From Tepidimonas aquatica (GTDB lineage: Bacteria > Pseudomonadota > Gammaproteobacteria > Burkholderiales > Burkholderiaceae_C): DNA of 33,725 nt. The notes beneath the pieces were generated by a model. That model did no database searches and was not told the origin of the DNA. It saw only the letters and a list, made by a program, of their open reading frames with translations. Location: NCBI RefSeq assembly GCF_007556585.1, contig NZ_VJNA01000030.1, positions 1-33,725 on the forward strand, in the 5' to 3' direction. Below, piece after piece: positions 33,601-33,725 of the stretch (position 1 is the first letter of the stretch; each line of letters begins with the position of its first letter). The translations under genes were made by a program, and so were the position numbers.

Positions 33601-33725
33601 GGGCCTGTTAACACTACGTGCTAACATACTGCGCATGGAACTTACGCCTGCGCAATTCGCGCGTATCGAGGATTGCCTGCCGCGGCAGCGGGGCAATGTG
33701 TCGCTGGACAACCTTCAAGTGCTCA
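33601..33725 (+). mobile_element. End of an IS5-family insertion sequence
   Basis: The element starts with GGGCCTGTTAACACTA at 33601, a terminal inverted repeat of the type found in IS5-family (IS427/IS1031-like) elements, and is preceded by TA (33599-33600), the dinucleotide typically duplicated by the IS427 group. Just inside, GTTAACAC and GTGCTAAC form an imperfect hairpin. Its first reading frame is a transposase (33635). The element runs off the right edge. It lies 25 bp upstream of the minus-strand porin start. Confidence 0.8.
33635..33725 (+). CDS. IS5-family transposase, N-terminal 30 residues
   Basis: The visible part starts MELTPAQFARIEDCLPRQRG and continues NVSLDNLQVL at the window edge. 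M-E-L-T-x-x-Q followed by a CLPRQRGNVSL block is characteristic of the first product of IS427/IS1031-type elements, in which the transposase is often made by programmed frameshifting between two frames. That cannot be checked here. The catalytic DDE residues lie outside the window. Confidence 0.85.
   Translation, partial: MELTPAQFARIEDCLPRQRGNVSLDNLQVL

Noticed and set aside
1-33725. CRISPR arrays, tRNA or rRNA genes, integrated phage, defence or toxin-antitoxin systems
   Set aside because: No regularly spaced repeats, no tRNA-like cloverleaf ends, and no recognisable phage, nuclease/methylase or toxin genes were seen when reading both strands.

Overview
The window is a high-GC, gene-dense stretch of a bacterial chromosome. 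Gene content and protein style point to a betaproteobacterium of the order Burkholderiales, probably Comamonadaceae or a thermophilic relative such as Tepidimonas. The markers are a Gcr-type 'site-specific recombinase', GTP-dependent PEP carboxykinase, ArgP, paired Gram-negative porins, and IS481- and IS5-family ends. The genus is an inference from remembered similarity, not from a search. Most of the window is ordinary core and peripheral metabolism; I see no CRISPR array, phage block, toxin-antitoxin pair, rRNA or tRNA.

Layout. 1-519: an NCS2 uracil/xanthine permease gene cut after about 131 codons by the end of an IS481-like element that sits on a CCTAGC (NCTAGN) target. 672-3262: acetoacetyl-CoA synthetase, then a short HDOD protein that looks internally deleted. 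3259-6063 (minus): EamA-type exporter, flavin reductase and DadA-type D-amino-acid dehydrogenase, with ArgP divergent from dadA. 7174-10357 (minus): HD-GYP protein with DUF3391, metallophosphoesterase and a LysR regulator; a 184-residue membrane protein of unknown function is divergent from the LysR gene. 11048-13275 (minus): pckG, with a well-marked promoter and palindromes, and a 44-residue single-span membrane protein with its own terminator. 13369-15551 (plus): a MurU-like nucleotidyltransferase and aminopeptidase P. 15563-18888: a Lon-like AAA protease and a divergent UPF0149/SEC-C protein. 18902-23789 (minus): a tight operon gcr-thiL-nudix-pgpA-pncC joined by start/stop overlaps. 23876-28367 (plus): rpe, a chemoreceptor with an extra C-terminal Cache domain, and a YajR-like MFS transporter.

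The last 5 kb (28430-33725) is the rearranged part. A 3' remnant of a porin gene is fused back to back with a 4-hydroxyphenylpyruvate dioxygenase gene that has lost about its first 109 codons. This is followed by phhB and phhA (phenylalanine to tyrosine), a second porin with a one-base frameshift in an A run, a compound terminator region, an intact porin closely related to the remnant, and an IS5-family element inserted 25 bp upstream of that porin's start. Together with the interrupted permease and the shortened HDOD gene, this suggests a genome losing genes by IS insertion and deletion, although assembly or homopolymer errors could explain some of it.

A recurring signal across the window is a -10-like hexamer placed 6-8 nt before the start codon with no Shine-Dalgarno sequence (pepP, the Lon-like gene, the UPF0149 gene, the HD-GYP gene, gcr, aacS). 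It suggests that leaderless transcription is common in this organism. No stretch longer than 300 bases lacks a gene or gene remnant.
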